In this document: piece by piece, positions 17,466-26,296 of the stretch
Position numbering within the stretch: position 1 is the first letter of the stretch
Layout: every line of letters begins with the position of its first letter
Assembly: GCA_049324315.1 (NCBI GenBank)
Contig: JBMOKU010000015.1
Location: forward strand, 54,038-118,037
Length of the DNA stretch: 64,000 nucleotides
From: JBMOKU01 sp049324315
GTDB lineage: Bacteria; Bacillota; Clostridia; Peptostreptococcales; Thermotaleaceae
Direction of reading: 5' to 3'
Notes under the pieces: model-generated
What the model was told of the DNA's origin: nothing
What the model saw: the letters and a program-made list of their open reading frames with translations, nothing else
Database searches by the model: none
Program-made: the position numbers and the translations under genes

Positions 17466-18236
17466 ATGTTGTTTAATAATTCTCATCAAAAAAAAGCCAA
17501 CTTCATCTTTTCACTTTTCATACTTTTTTTTGTTTTTTTCCTTATGTCAGGTGTATCATTATATTTGATACATTCAAGCAGCATAGTATTTTATAAGTTT
17601 GTTTTGCTTATAATACTAATAATCGCATCCTGTACATGTATTTTTGTACTGATAAATACATTTTGTATCATACGCATTTTAAACGATCAATCTGTTCCGA
17701 CTCCATATAGGAAGATGGTCTATTCATCGATGTCCCTATTATTTTCTCCTGTTATTCGCTTTTCCAGGTTATTAAACATGGATAAGGATGAACTGAGAAA
17801 AGTATTCTCGGAATTGAACAACAAAATCATCATGAGTCGTAAAGCAAAAATTGATCCTCATAATATTTTGATACTTTTACCCCATTGTTTGCAAAAAAAT
17901 ACGTGTAATTATAAAATAACCGGCAGCATCCATAACTGCAAAAGATGTGGACTATGCGATATCGATAGAATTCTGGCATTGCAGGAGAAATACCCTGTAA
18001 ACATCGTTGTTGTCAATGGCGGCACCCTGGCCAGAAAGATGATTAAGGAAGCAAAGCCACAAGCCATTGTAGCCATTGCTTGCGAGCGAGATTTAAGCAG
18101 CGGTATTCTTGATGTAAAACAAATACCTGTGATAGGTATTCTGAATGATAGACCGGAAGGGCCATGCTTCAATACGTGTGTAGACATTGATAAGATTGAA
18201 AATGCAATCAAATGCTTTATGGGGGAGGGAGCTTAA
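17466..18236 (+). CDS. DUF116-family cysteine-rich membrane protein
   Basis: 256 residues starting one base after the fmt stop. Two membrane helices occupy about 12-35 and 40-66, followed by a soluble domain that matches DUF116. The soluble part has many cysteines: LLPHCLQKNTC, then NCKRCGLC (C-x2-C-x2-C), ACERD and PCFNTC. That pattern suggests bound metal or an iron-sulphur cluster on a membrane-anchored protein, which is inference; no reaction is established for this family. Position between fmt and the YugP-like protease is common in Clostridia. Confidence 0.85.
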   Translation: MLFNNSHQKKANFIFSLFILFFVFFLMSGVSLYLIHSSSIVFYKFVLLIILIIASCTCIFVLINTFCIIRILNDQSVPTPYRKMVYSSMSLLFSPVIRFSRLLNMDKDELRKVFSELNNKIIMSRKAKIDPHNILILLPHCLQKNTCNYKITGSIHNCKRCGLCDIDRILALQEKYPVNIVVVNGGTLARKMIKEAKPQAIVAIACERDLSSGILDVKQIPVIGILNDRPEGPCFNTCVDIDKIENAIKCFMGEGA

Positions 18237-18238
18237 GA

Positions 18239-18940
18239 ATGAATTTTTTTTATTCACCCTACTATGGTTTTGGACCAGGTATGTTTTTACTTTTTCCGGC
18301 AATTATTCTGGCTATGTATGCCCAAGGAAAGGTTAGAAGCACATTTAACAAATATTTGCGCGTCATGAACAGCCAAGGTATAACAGGCGCTCAAGCGGCA
18401 AGAATGATCCTCGATAGAAATGGGTTAAGGGATATCCGTGTCGAACCCATAGGTGGTTATCTTTCTGATCATTATGATCCCAAATCCAGAGTTTTGAGAT
18501 TATCACCCCAGGTACATAACAGCAATTCCATTGCAGCTATTAGCGTAGCAGCCCACGAAGCTGGACATGCTATGCAGCATGGGGCAGAGTATATTCCGCT
18601 AACATTAAGAAATACAATAGCGCCTATAGCCAGCTTTGCATCTCAGTCATGGATGCTGTTAGTTTTTGCAGGCTTTTTATTGGGTTGGGCAAATGCTATT
18701 GATTTAGCCATATTATTATATTTGTCTGCAGTTGTTTTTCATATCATTACGCTGCCTGTTGAATATAATGCAAGTAGTAGAGCACTTGAAGCCCTTGAAG
18801 CAAATGGTCTGTTGCTATCTGAAGAAGTTCGTCCTGCGAAAAAGGTACTGAATGCAGCTGCTCTAACATATGTTGCCGCTGCAGCCGTTTCTATTGCACA
18901 CTTGCTGCGACTTCTGATGATTAGAGGAAGAAGAGATTAA
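18239..18940 (+). CDS. YugP-like neutral zinc metallopeptidase
   Basis: 233 residues from the ATG at 18239, chosen for the GGGGGAGGGAG stretch upstream; an in-frame TTG/ATG further up lies within the previous gene. HEAGHAMQH at about residue 111 is an HExxH zinc-protease motif. Membrane segments occur near the N-terminus (FGPGMFLLFPAIILAMYA), at about 140-160, 165-185 and near the C-terminus. The family (Zn_peptidase_2, YugP) is membrane-embedded and its substrates are unknown. Possible link to the preceding DUF116 protein by shared transcript only. Confidence 0.88.
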   Translation: MNFFYSPYYGFGPGMFLLFPAIILAMYAQGKVRSTFNKYLRVMNSQGITGAQAARMILDRNGLRDIRVEPIGGYLSDHYDPKSRVLRLSPQVHNSNSIAAISVAAHEAGHAMQHGAEYIPLTLRNTIAPIASFASQSWMLLVFAGFLLGWANAIDLAILLYLSAVVFHIITLPVEYNASSRALEALEANGLLLSEEVRPAKKVLNAAALTYVAAAAVSIAHLLRLLMIRGRRD

Positions 18941-18971
18941 AATAATGCACCCATTTGGGTGCATTATTTAT
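18941..18971 (+). terminator. Hairpin after the metallopeptidase, probable terminator
   Basis: AATAATGCACCC (18941-18952) pairs perfectly with GGGTGCATTATT (18957-18968) around ATTT. The following T-tract is short, so termination may be partial and rsmB may be read through. Confidence 0.6.
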
Positions 18972-18991
18972 ACGAGGAGGAAATATTTCAT

Positions 18992-20326
18992 ATGAATGCA
19001 AGAAAGTATGCTTTGGAAATTTTAGATAATATTTACATAAAAGGTGCCTATTCAAATATTGCCATTAACAAACAGTTAGAACACCATAGTTTTGAAGCAA
19101 TTGATAGAAGATTTATTACAGAATTGGTATATGGCGTGATAGAAAATCAAATATATCTTGATTTTATTATAGACCACTTATCGAAAACAAAGATCAATAA
19201 ATTGGATTTATCCATTTTAAACATTTTAAGAATGGGGTTGTATCAGTTAATTTATCTTGATAAGGTTCCGGATTCAGCAGCTGTTAACGAAAGTGTCAAA
19301 CTTGCAAAGCAAAAAAATGTGAAAGCATCCGGGTTCGTTAATGGATTATTAAGAAATTACTTAAGAAATAAAAACAACATTGAATTACCTAATCCTTCAA
19401 AAGATTTAGTCAAGTATCTATCCATTAAGTATTCCCATCCGTTGTGGTTGGTGCAAAAGTGGGTTGGAGAGTATGGTCAAGAATTTACCGAAGCATTATT
19501 ATCTGCAAATAATCAAACGCCACCTCTATCCATTAGGATGAATACATTAAAAATGAATAAAGAAGAAGCTGTGAATATTTTAGCTGCTGACGGTATTAAG
19601 GGAGTAGACGGTTTATATGTGGAAGAAGCATTACACATTGAAAATATATCTTCAATTGATAAACTAAAAAGTTATGAAAATGGATATTTTACGATACAAG
19701 ATGAGAGTTCTATGCTAGTTGCCCATGTGGTTAATCCGCTGCCTGGTGAATTTGTTATCGATGTTTGTTCCGCTCCCGGGGGAAAAAGTACCCATATGGC
19801 TCAACTAATGAAAAACCAAGGAAAGATACTTTCAAGAGACATATATGACCATAAGCTTAAACTTATTCGTGCTGCTGCTGATAGGCTGGGAATTTCAATT
19901 ATTGAAACAGAACGATTTGATGCCAAAGTAACGGATGCGCACCTCATCGAAAAAGCAGATAAGGTCTTGGTTGATGCACCGTGTTCAGGCTTAGGGATCA
20001 TAAGGAGAAAACCAGAAATTAAATACACAAGGAAGGCTGAAGATTTCCAAACGCTTGCTGCTCTGCAATTAGAAATACTTGAAGCTGCAAGTCATTATGT
20101 GAAACCTGGAGGATATTTAATCTACAGTACATGTACGATAGCACCGGAGGAGAATATGGGTGTTGTGGAAGCATTTATAAGAAATAATCAGCAGTTTAAA
20201 TTGATCGACATAAATGAATTGCTTCCTGAAAAACTACAGAGTAACAACGCTTATCTTCAACTATATCCCAATACCCATAATATAGACGGTTTTTTTATAT
20301 GTAAAATGCAAAAAGTTTTTTCTTGA
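18992..20326 (+). CDS. rsmB: 16S rRNA m5C967 methyltransferase
   Basis: 444 residues from the ATG at 18992 behind GAGGAGG. An N-terminal NusB-like RNA-binding domain (about 1-130) precedes the SAM-dependent Rossmann domain: VCSAPGGKSTHMAQL binds SAM, and the two cysteine motifs are VDAPCSGLGIIRRKPEI (catalytic PC) and YSTCTIAPEEN (TC). It methylates C967 of 16S rRNA. In Bacillus and many relatives rlmN follows; here the phosphatase gene comes next, 100 bases downstream. Confidence 0.95.
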   Translation: MNARKYALEILDNIYIKGAYSNIAINKQLEHHSFEAIDRRFITELVYGVIENQIYLDFIIDHLSKTKINKLDLSILNILRMGLYQLIYLDKVPDSAAVNESVKLAKQKNVKASGFVNGLLRNYLRNKNNIELPNPSKDLVKYLSIKYSHPLWLVQKWVGEYGQEFTEALLSANNQTPPLSIRMNTLKMNKEEAVNILAADGIKGVDGLYVEEALHIENISSIDKLKSYENGYFTIQDESSMLVAHVVNPLPGEFVIDVCSAPGGKSTHMAQLMKNQGKILSRDIYDHKLKLIRAAADRLGISIIETERFDAKVTDAHLIEKADKVLVDAPCSGLGIIRRKPEIKYTRKAEDFQTLAALQLEILEAASHYVKPGGYLIYSTCTIAPEENMGVVEAFIRNNQQFKLIDINELLPEKLQSNNAYLQLYPNTHNIDGFFICKMQKVFS

Positions 20327-20426
20327 CAGGTTTCTGTGGAAAGTGACAATAATTATGTTATAATATGGTTTGTAAATAATATATCAGTTTATCATCAATG
20401 ATCATTCTGATTTGCGAGGTGTTTAC

Positions 20427-21152
20427 ATGGAGTTCGGCGTTATTTCGGATATAGGGAAAATAAGAGATATTAATGAAGATGCTTTTTATGTATCTGACAA
20501 AATAAATCTCTTTATGGTGGCCGATGGTATGGGAGGACATAATGCGGGTGAAGTAGCAAGCAATATCGCTATTAACACGATAAGTACATACATCGAAGAA
20601 AAAATTCAAAATCAAAAAAATACGACTACAGAATCTGTTCATGCAATTCTAAAAAAGGCAGTATTAGACGCAAATAAACAAATTTATGCCAAGGCAAATG
20701 AAGATGTTGACTGCCAGGGGATGGGAACAACTTTAACCTTAGGTTTACTGCTGCAAAAACTATATATAGGGCATATTGGAGATAGTAGAGCTTATGTGTT
20801 AAAAGATAATTGTATCTCACAAATTACGCAGGATCATTCCTTAGTCGCGGAATTGGTTAAAAATGGAAGCATTACAGAAGATGAGGCAAAAGTACATCCT
20901 CAAAGAAATATCATAACCCGGGCATTAGGTACGGAAAAAGAGATTTCCGTTGATATACAACATTTCGATTTAGAATCCGGAGCTATTCTGGTTTTGTGTA
21001 CCGATGGATTATCAAATCTTATACATGAAAAAGAAATACTTGAGTGTTTTTCTCATTGTTCCAATATGCAAGCTGGATGTGAGCACTTGGTTTCTTTGGC
21101 CAACGAACGGGGCGGACATGATAACATTACGATTATTGCAATAAAAATCTAG
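20427..21152 (+). CDS. stp: PP2C-type Ser/Thr protein phosphatase
   Basis: 241 residues from the ATG at 20427, with GAGGTG upstream. Metal-site motifs of bacterial PP2C are present: GKIRDINEDAF, VADGMGGHNAGEVAS, GHIGDSRAYVL, CTDGLSNL and GGHDNITIIAI. It dephosphorylates targets of the PASTA kinase encoded 27 bases downstream (Bacillus PrpC/PrkC pair), controlling cell-wall synthesis, growth and spore germination signals. A TATAAT at about 20358 may be its -10, without a clear -35. Confidence 0.95.
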   Translation: MEFGVISDIGKIRDINEDAFYVSDKINLFMVADGMGGHNAGEVASNIAINTISTYIEEKIQNQKNTTTESVHAILKKAVLDANKQIYAKANEDVDCQGMGTTLTLGLLLQKLYIGHIGDSRAYVLKDNCISQITQDHSLVAELVKNGSITEDEAKVHPQRNIITRALGTEKEISVDIQHFDLESGAILVLCTDGLSNLIHEKEILECFSHCSNMQAGCEHLVSLANERGGHDNITIIAIKI

Positions 21153-21179
21153 TACAGTAAATAGAATCGAGGTGAGAAA

Positions 21180-23114
21180 ATGATAGGAAGATTATTGGGA
21201 AACCGTTATGAAATAATTGAAAAAATAGGCGGCGGAGGCATGGCTTTAGTTTATAAAGCAAAGTGTCAGCTGTTAAACAGATATGTGGCAGTTAAGATAT
21301 TAAGGCCGGAATTTACCAGCGATGAGGATTTTATCAGTAAGTTTAAGAGAGAGTCTCAAGCTGCAGCAAGCTTATCCCATCCAAATATCGTTAATATATA
21401 TGATGTTGGTGAAGAAGAAAATGATATTTATTATATTGTCATGGAATATGTAAAGGGGAAAACTTTAAAGAAGATCATAAAGGAAAAAGCGCCCTTTTCT
21501 ATTGACGAAACCATCAATATTGCTAAACAGATTGCACTGGCATTACAGCATGCCCATGCAAATCACATCGTCCACAGGGATATAAAACCTCATAATATCC
21601 TTGTAACGGATGACGGCAGAGTTAAAGTAACAGATTTTGGTATTGCCAGAGCCGTTACATCCTCAACGGTAACAAATACGGGTAATGTAATTGGTTCTGT
21701 ACATTATTTTTCTCCTGAACAAGCCAGGGGTGGATATACAGACGAAAAATCAGACATCTATTCGTTAGGAATTGTCATGTATGAAATGTCAACAGGAAGA
21801 GTTCCCTTTGAAGGTGAAAGCCCTATTTCTGTTGCATTAAAGCATATTCATGAGGATGTTACACTGCCTACCCTCATTAATCCAGATATCCCAAAAGCTT
21901 TGGAGGATATTATCTTAAAAGCAATTCAGAAAGATCAAATTAAAAGATATAATAATGCTAAAGAAATATTAGAAGATTTAAATCAGGCTTTAAGACAGCC
22001 ATCTGGTGGTTTTGTTAAATTTGAAGAGGATGATGACTGTCCTACCCAAGTAATCCCAGTTGTGAAAGAGAAGGATATAAAGACAACGAAAACATTAGAG
22101 CCACAGCCTGTAGTTCATAAGAAACATAACAAGACCTTAACCATTATTGCCATCGCCGTAGCTTTTGTTCTAGCATTAGCGTTTACAGGAGGCCTTTTCT
22201 TTAAATCATTTTTTACTGCTCAAGAAAAAGAGGTTCCAAATTTAGTTGGGATGACTTATGAAGCAGCTAAAATAAATATTGAAAATCTGGGCTTAAAAGC
22301 AGAAATCGCCAGTGAACAATATAGTTCATCTTTTGATGCAGGAGAAATTATTTCCCAAGAACCGGAAGCAGGTGAGACTGTAAAAACGGGTTTTCCTATC
22401 AAATTGACGATTAGTAAAGGTGCTAAGCTGGTAGAAGTACCTAATTTAATTAATAAATCCATCAATGAACTGGAATATATCCTAAGCAATGCAAATCTTG
22501 CAGAAGGAATTGTTAAATATGAAAATAATTCACTGCCAAATGGTGTCATTCTAAGTCAGGATCCTGAACCTCGAAAGAAGGTACCGGAGGGGACAGAAGT
22601 AAATATTATTGTTAGTCAAGGGCCTGAAATAAAAATGTTCCTTATGCCTAATCTAGTTGGTGAGGACGTTGAAGCAGCGAAAAAAACAATAGAAACATTG
22701 GGGCTTGTTCTCGGAAAGATAGACTATAAATTTGATGATAACATAGAAAAAGATATCGTTATATCACAAAGCATTCAACCGAGTATTCAAGTAGAAGAAA
22801 ATAAAACAGTAGATCTGACGGTTAGTAAAGGAAAAGAAAATGTTGTACAGCCATCTGAGGAAGATGAGCTCCAAATGAAAACTGTTCCTTTGACGATCTA
22901 TTTCAATAATGCCAAGAAAGATGAGTTTATTTTAAAAATTGAAGTGATACAAAATGGAATATCTACGGAAGTATACAGTGGAATGCAAAAAAAATCCGAA
23001 GGTAGCGAGACGATACCTATTCAAGGAAGAGGGCAGGCATCAGTAAAAATATATTTTGATGATCAATATGTAACAAAAAAAATAAATTTTGAAACGGGGT
23101 CTTTGAGTGATTAA
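21180..23114 (+). CDS. prkC: PASTA-domain Ser/Thr protein kinase
   Basis: 644 residues. The cytoplasmic kinase domain (about 10-270) has the Gly loop GGGGMALVYKA, catalytic VHRDIKPHNIL, DFG and an activation loop rich in Thr (SSTVTNTGNVIGS). One membrane helix lies at about 320-342. Three extracellular PASTA repeats follow (about 357-425, 426-493, 497-562), then a Glu-rich linker and a C-terminal beta domain. PASTA domains sense muropeptides or lipid II. Its stop overlaps the rsgA start by 8 bases. Confidence 0.96.
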   Translation: MIGRLLGNRYEIIEKIGGGGMALVYKAKCQLLNRYVAVKILRPEFTSDEDFISKFKRESQAAASLSHPNIVNIYDVGEEENDIYYIVMEYVKGKTLKKIIKEKAPFSIDETINIAKQIALALQHAHANHIVHRDIKPHNILVTDDGRVKVTDFGIARAVTSSTVTNTGNVIGSVHYFSPEQARGGYTDEKSDIYSLGIVMYEMSTGRVPFEGESPISVALKHIHEDVTLPTLINPDIPKALEDIILKAIQKDQIKRYNNAKEILEDLNQALRQPSGGFVKFEEDDDCPTQVIPVVKEKDIKTTKTLEPQPVVHKKHNKTLTIIAIAVAFVLALAFTGGLFFKSFFTAQEKEVPNLVGMTYEAAKINIENLGLKAEIASEQYSSSFDAGEIISQEPEAGETVKTGFPIKLTISKGAKLVEVPNLINKSINELEYILSNANLAEGIVKYENNSLPNGVILSQDPEPRKKVPEGTEVNIIVSQGPEIKMFLMPNLVGEDVEAAKKTIETLGLVLGKIDYKFDDNIEKDIVISQSIQPSIQVEENKTVDLTVSKGKENVVQPSEEDELQMKTVPLTIYFNNAKKDEFILKIEVIQNGISTEVYSGMQKKSEGSETIPIQGRGQASVKIYFDDQYVTKKINFETGSLSD

Positions 23115-23982
23115 TGGGATAATCATAAAAGGAATCGGCGGTTTCTATTATGTTCAAACTGAAAATGGCATTTATGAATGCAAAGCAAGGGGTAAGTTTC
23201 GCAAAGAAAATCGAACGCCTTTGGTAGGAGATCGGGTTAAAATTTCTATTTATGACCTATCAAACCAAGGTGTCATTGAAGATATTCTATGTAGAGATAC
23301 TGAATTAATTAGACCTCCTGTGGCCAATGTAAATCAAGCGGTTATTGTATTTGCCATACAACAGCCTGATCCAAATTTATCTCTTTTAGACCGCTTTCTT
23401 GTCTTAGCAGAAAGTGAGAAAATTGACATCGCCATATGCTTTAATAAAATCGAACTTGGTATACCGAAACATATGGAGGATATTATGGAAGATTATTGTA
23501 AAGCAGGTTACACTGTGGTGACCACCAGTGCTAAAAAGGAGATTGGTTTAGACGATCTTTCAAGCTTCCTTAAAAATAAGATTTCTGTCTTTGCAGGACC
23601 TTCCGGTGTCGGGAAATCTTCATTACTAAATGCCATTCAACCAAACTTACGTTTAAAAACCGGTGAAATCAGTCAAAAAATTGAGCGTGGGAAACACACA
23701 ACAAGACATGTAGAACTGTTGCGTTTAACATTTGGCGGTTGGGTCCTTGATACACCTGGTTTTAGTACATTAAATATAGATTTTATTACTGAGGATGAGC
23801 TTCAATACTTATTTAAAGAATTTATACCATTGTTTGAGAAGTGTAAATATACTGGCTGTCGTCATATCAGTGAACCTTATTGCGGTATTAAAGACGGTGT
23901 AGCTGAAGGCTTGATCAGTCAGTCAAGATATAACAGTTATATACAATTCATTGAAGAAATCAGGCAAAGCAGGAGGTATTAA
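23107..23982 (+). CDS. rsgA: Ribosome small-subunit maturation GTPase
   Basis: 291 residues from a GTG inside the end of prkC. The circularly permuted GTPase has an N-terminal OB fold, then G4 (CFNKIEL), G1 (GPSGVGKSSLLNAI), G3 (DTPGF), and a C-terminal zinc site with CKYTGCRHISEPYCGIK. It assists late 30S assembly. prkC-rsgA-rpe-thiN is a conserved order in Firmicutes. Confidence 0.95.
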   Translation: MINGIIIKGIGGFYYVQTENGIYECKARGKFRKENRTPLVGDRVKISIYDLSNQGVIEDILCRDTELIRPPVANVNQAVIVFAIQQPDPNLSLLDRFLVLAESEKIDIAICFNKIELGIPKHMEDIMEDYCKAGYTVVTTSAKKEIGLDDLSSFLKNKISVFAGPSGVGKSSLLNAIQPNLRLKTGEISQKIERGKHTTRHVELLRLTFGGWVLDTPGFSTLNIDFITEDELQYLFKEFIPLFEKCKYTGCRHISEPYCGIKDGVAEGLISQSRYNSYIQFIEEIRQSRRY

Positions 23983-23984
23983 TC

Positions 23985-24638
23985 ATGATAAAAATCGCAC
24001 CATCTATTCTGTCAGCAGATTTTTCTCGACTTGCCAGTGACATAAAAAAAGTTGAGGATGCAGGCGCAGATCTTCTACATATTGATATTATGGATGGACA
24101 TTTTGTGCCCAATATAACCATAGGACCTTTGGTTTTGAATAGTATCAAAAAAGAAACAAAGCTGCCATTTGATGTTCACTTAATGATAGAAAATCCTGAT
24201 CTTTACATCGAGGAGTTTGTAAAAGCAGGAGCAGATATTATTACAGTCCATGTTGAGGCTTGTAAGCATCTCCATCGAACCATTCAGTATATTAAATCCT
24301 TTGGCATAAAAGCTTCTGTTTCCCTTAATCCTGCAACGCCCTTATCAACGATTGAATATGTTCTAGCAGAGCTTGATATGGTTTTACTGATGTCTGTAAA
24401 TCCCGGATTTGGAGGGCAGACATTTATACCATCCACATTGGGTAAGCTGAAAACCCTTAAGGGCATGATTCAACAACAAGGACTAAGCATAGATATCCAG
24501 GTTGACGGAGGCATTAAGTTAGAAAATGCTAGGGAAGTGGCTGATGCCGGTGCAAATATTCTGGTGGCAGGCTCTGCTATTTTCCATTCATCAGATATTC
24601 TGGCTACCATGAACAAATTTAGAGAAGTTTTAGGATAA
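23985..24638 (+). CDS. rpe: Ribulose-phosphate 3-epimerase
   Basis: 217 residues, usual length. It interconverts ribulose 5-phosphate and xylulose 5-phosphate in the pentose phosphate pathway. Motifs: APSILSADFSRL, HIDIMDGHFVPNITIGP with catalytic Asp and metal His, HLMIENPD, SVNPGFGGQTFIP and VDGGI. It starts two bases after rsgA and is clearly cotranscribed. Confidence 0.97.
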   Translation: MIKIAPSILSADFSRLASDIKKVEDAGADLLHIDIMDGHFVPNITIGPLVLNSIKKETKLPFDVHLMIENPDLYIEEFVKAGADIITVHVEACKHLHRTIQYIKSFGIKASVSLNPATPLSTIEYVLAELDMVLLMSVNPGFGGQTFIPSTLGKLKTLKGMIQQQGLSIDIQVDGGIKLENAREVADAGANILVAGSAIFHSSDILATMNKFREVLG

Positions 24639-24660
24639 CGCATTGGAATGAGGTTTTTAA

Positions 24661-25296
24661 ATGAGAGCTGTTATTATTGCAAATGGTTCAATTGACTATG
24701 GTCATAACTTTCGAGATACTATTTTACATCACGATCTTATTATTTGTGCAGATGGTGGTGCAAAATATTTAAAAAAAATCAACGTAACGCCTCATATAAT
24801 CGTTGGAGATTTGGACTCAATTGATCAATCGTCTAAAGAATACTATTTACAAAAGGGAGTTGAACTGTACCAATTTCCTACAAAGAAAAACCACACAGAC
24901 ACTGATCTGGCAGTCCAATATGCAATATCAAAGGGCTGTAAAGAAATCACCTTTTTAGGCGCCATCGGAAGTAGAATGGATCATACGTTAGCAAATATCA
25001 TGCTTCTTATTCCTCTTGTTCAAACAGGGATAAAGGCTAGAATCTTAAACGAAACAAATGATATTACGGTTATTAATCAAGATTTGGAAGTGCAGGGGGA
25101 TGATAAGACTTACATGTCTTTGATTCCTATTACACAAACAGTTGAAGGCGTTACCCTTGAAGGCTTCGAATACCCATTAGTCGATGCTACGCTGCGAATG
25201 GGGGATACAATAGGAATTAGTAATCAATTTCAAAACAAACAAGCTTTTATTAGAATTAAAAAAGGACTTCTACTCGTAATAAAGGCCATAGAATAA
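24661..25296 (+). CDS. thiN: Thiamine pyrophosphokinase
   Basis: 211 residues. It transfers pyrophosphate from ATP to thiamine. The catalytic N-terminal domain has CADGGAKYL, IVGDLDSID and TDTDLAVQYA, with GAIGSRMDHTLANI binding ATP/thiamine; the C-terminal beta domain spans about 130-211. No TPP riboswitch is visible upstream; it appears to be expressed from the prkC-rsgA-rpe transcript and is ended by a terminator. Confidence 0.95.
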   Translation: MRAVIIANGSIDYGHNFRDTILHHDLIICADGGAKYLKKINVTPHIIVGDLDSIDQSSKEYYLQKGVELYQFPTKKNHTDTDLAVQYAISKGCKEITFLGAIGSRMDHTLANIMLLIPLVQTGIKARILNETNDITVINQDLEVQGDDKTYMSLIPITQTVEGVTLEGFEYPLVDATLRMGDTIGISNQFQNKQAFIRIKKGLLLVIKAIE

Positions 25297-25323
25297 ACCT
25301 ACTGCATATAGTAGGTTTTTTTG
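25295..25323 (+). terminator. Intrinsic terminator after thiN
   Basis: AAACCTACT (25295-25303) pairs with AGTAGGTTT (25310-25318) and runs into a T-tract (TTTTTTTG). Confidence 0.85.
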
Positions 25324-25404
25324 TGTCAAAAACATACCTGGTCGAATACAATATAATAACCATGCATTTTATAAAGATAAACAGGCATTCAAAGAGGTGA
25401 GGAT

Positions 25405-25560
25405 ATGAACAAGCCAAGGCTTCTCCGAAAGATTTTTGGCATTTCTTTAGCATTAGCAGGTGCAATTATTCTGATCGAGTTTATACCACTATGGGTTTGG
25501 TATTGCATCTTAGGAGGTTTGTGCATCGTTTTTCTATTGCTTCTGTTTAAAGTAATATAG
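25405..25560 (+). CDS. 51-residue two-helix membrane protein, copy 1
   Basis: A short gene with a strong GAGGTGAGG ribosome-binding site just before its ATG. The product starts with a basic tail (MNKPRLLRK), then two hydrophobic helices (about 10-27 and 31-51) split by a FIPLWVWY turn. It has the same length and plan as the next gene, which starts 10 bases later, so the two look like a diverged duplication. I do not recognise a named family. In Bacillus the spoVM gene for a small membrane-associated spore-coat protein occupies this thiN-rpmB interval; these proteins do not resemble SpoVM in sequence. Confidence 0.7.
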   Translation: MNKPRLLRKIFGISLALAGAIILIEFIPLWVWYCILGGLCIVFLLLLFKVI

Positions 25561-25570
25561 GAGGTTTCAT

Positions 25571-25726
25571 ATGAGTAGAAGAAGAAGATGTAATAAAAAA
25601 CTATTAGGTATCCTTTTATGTATCATAGGTGCTATCATTATTGGGGTTATCCTGCTCCCCTTTGCTGCATGGATGGTCATCTTTGGCTGCATTTTTATTT
25701 TCATAGGATATAAACTTTTTTGTTAA
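25571..25726 (+). CDS. 51-residue two-helix membrane protein, copy 2
   Basis: Starts 10 bases after copy 1, with GGAGG upstream at 25559-25563. A basic N-terminus (MSRRRRCNKK) precedes two hydrophobic helices separated by LPFAAW, ending in GYKLFC. Cysteines occur at positions 7, 17, 40 and 51. Shared features with copy 1 are the basic start, LGI/FGI-L near residue 13, a GAII segment near 19-23, a Pro-turn with Trp near residue 30-34, and a Gly near 38. Function unknown. The 140 bases after it hold only the rpmB terminator on the other strand. Confidence 0.7.
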   Translation: MSRRRRCNKKLLGILLCIIGAIIIGVILLPFAAWMVIFGCIFIFIGYKLFC

Positions 25727-25828
25727 GGTTTATTTATCTGCCATATAACGAGTAAATATTATCTTTGATTGCAATGATAAAACGAATTTTGAATCATCGT
25801 TAGAAAAAACTTTTTCACGCTTATTGCA

Positions 25829-25856
25829 TTAAAAAAAGTCTACCAATGGTAGACTT
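25829..25856 (-). terminator. Intrinsic terminator of rpmB (minus strand)
   Basis: AAGTCTACC (25836-25844) pairs with GGTAGACTT (25848-25856); read on the minus strand the hairpin is followed by seven T residues. Confidence 0.85.
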
Positions 25857-25870
25857 CCCTCTCGTTGCGA

Positions 25871-26062
25871 TTAAATTGCTCGCTCAACCTTATTTGAACG
25901 AAGACATCTTGTACAAACAGTAACTCTTTTAGGAGTCCCATCTACAATCGCCTTAACTTTTTTTACATTTGCCTTCCATGTTCTTCTTGTGTGACGATTG
26001 GAGTGACTTACATTATTCCCAGAAATTCTTCCTTTTCCGCATATAGAACAAGCTTTTGACAT
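25871..26062 (-). CDS. rpmB: 50S ribosomal protein L28, zinc-binding form
   Basis: 63 residues. CSICGKGRISGNNVSHSNRHTRR is the L28 N-terminal signature; CxxC at the start and CTRC near the end make the four-cysteine zinc-ribbon (C+) form. Transcribed opposite to its neighbours, as in Bacillus, with GGAGGTG before the ATG on the minus strand. Confidence 0.97.
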   Translation of the reverse strand: MSKACSICGKGRISGNNVSHSNRHTRRTWKANVKKVKAIVDGTPKRVTVCTRCLRSNKVERAI

Positions 26063-26296
26063 CTATAACACCTCCTTCGAGTGAATGTGCAATTTAAAAT
26101 CACTGATTGAAAACATATTTATTTTACCACACATCCAATGCGTTGTGCAAGGCTAAAGTGAAAATATTGGATTTCTTAGTAGAATCCAATTTGAAGTTGA
26201 ATAGTTACTTTAATTCATATAGAATAATACATAATAGATTTAATTTGTTAAATACTGCTATTATTAAATAGTTCAAGCAAAAAGGGAGGTAAAAGA

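Noticed and set aside
24639..24660. TPP riboswitch before thiN
   Set aside because: Only 22 bases separate rpe and thiN; there is no room for the element.
25727..25870. Search for spoVM between thiN and rpmB
   Set aside because: No SpoVM-like peptide (26 residues, IKLPKFLSG pattern) was found on either strand in this interval.
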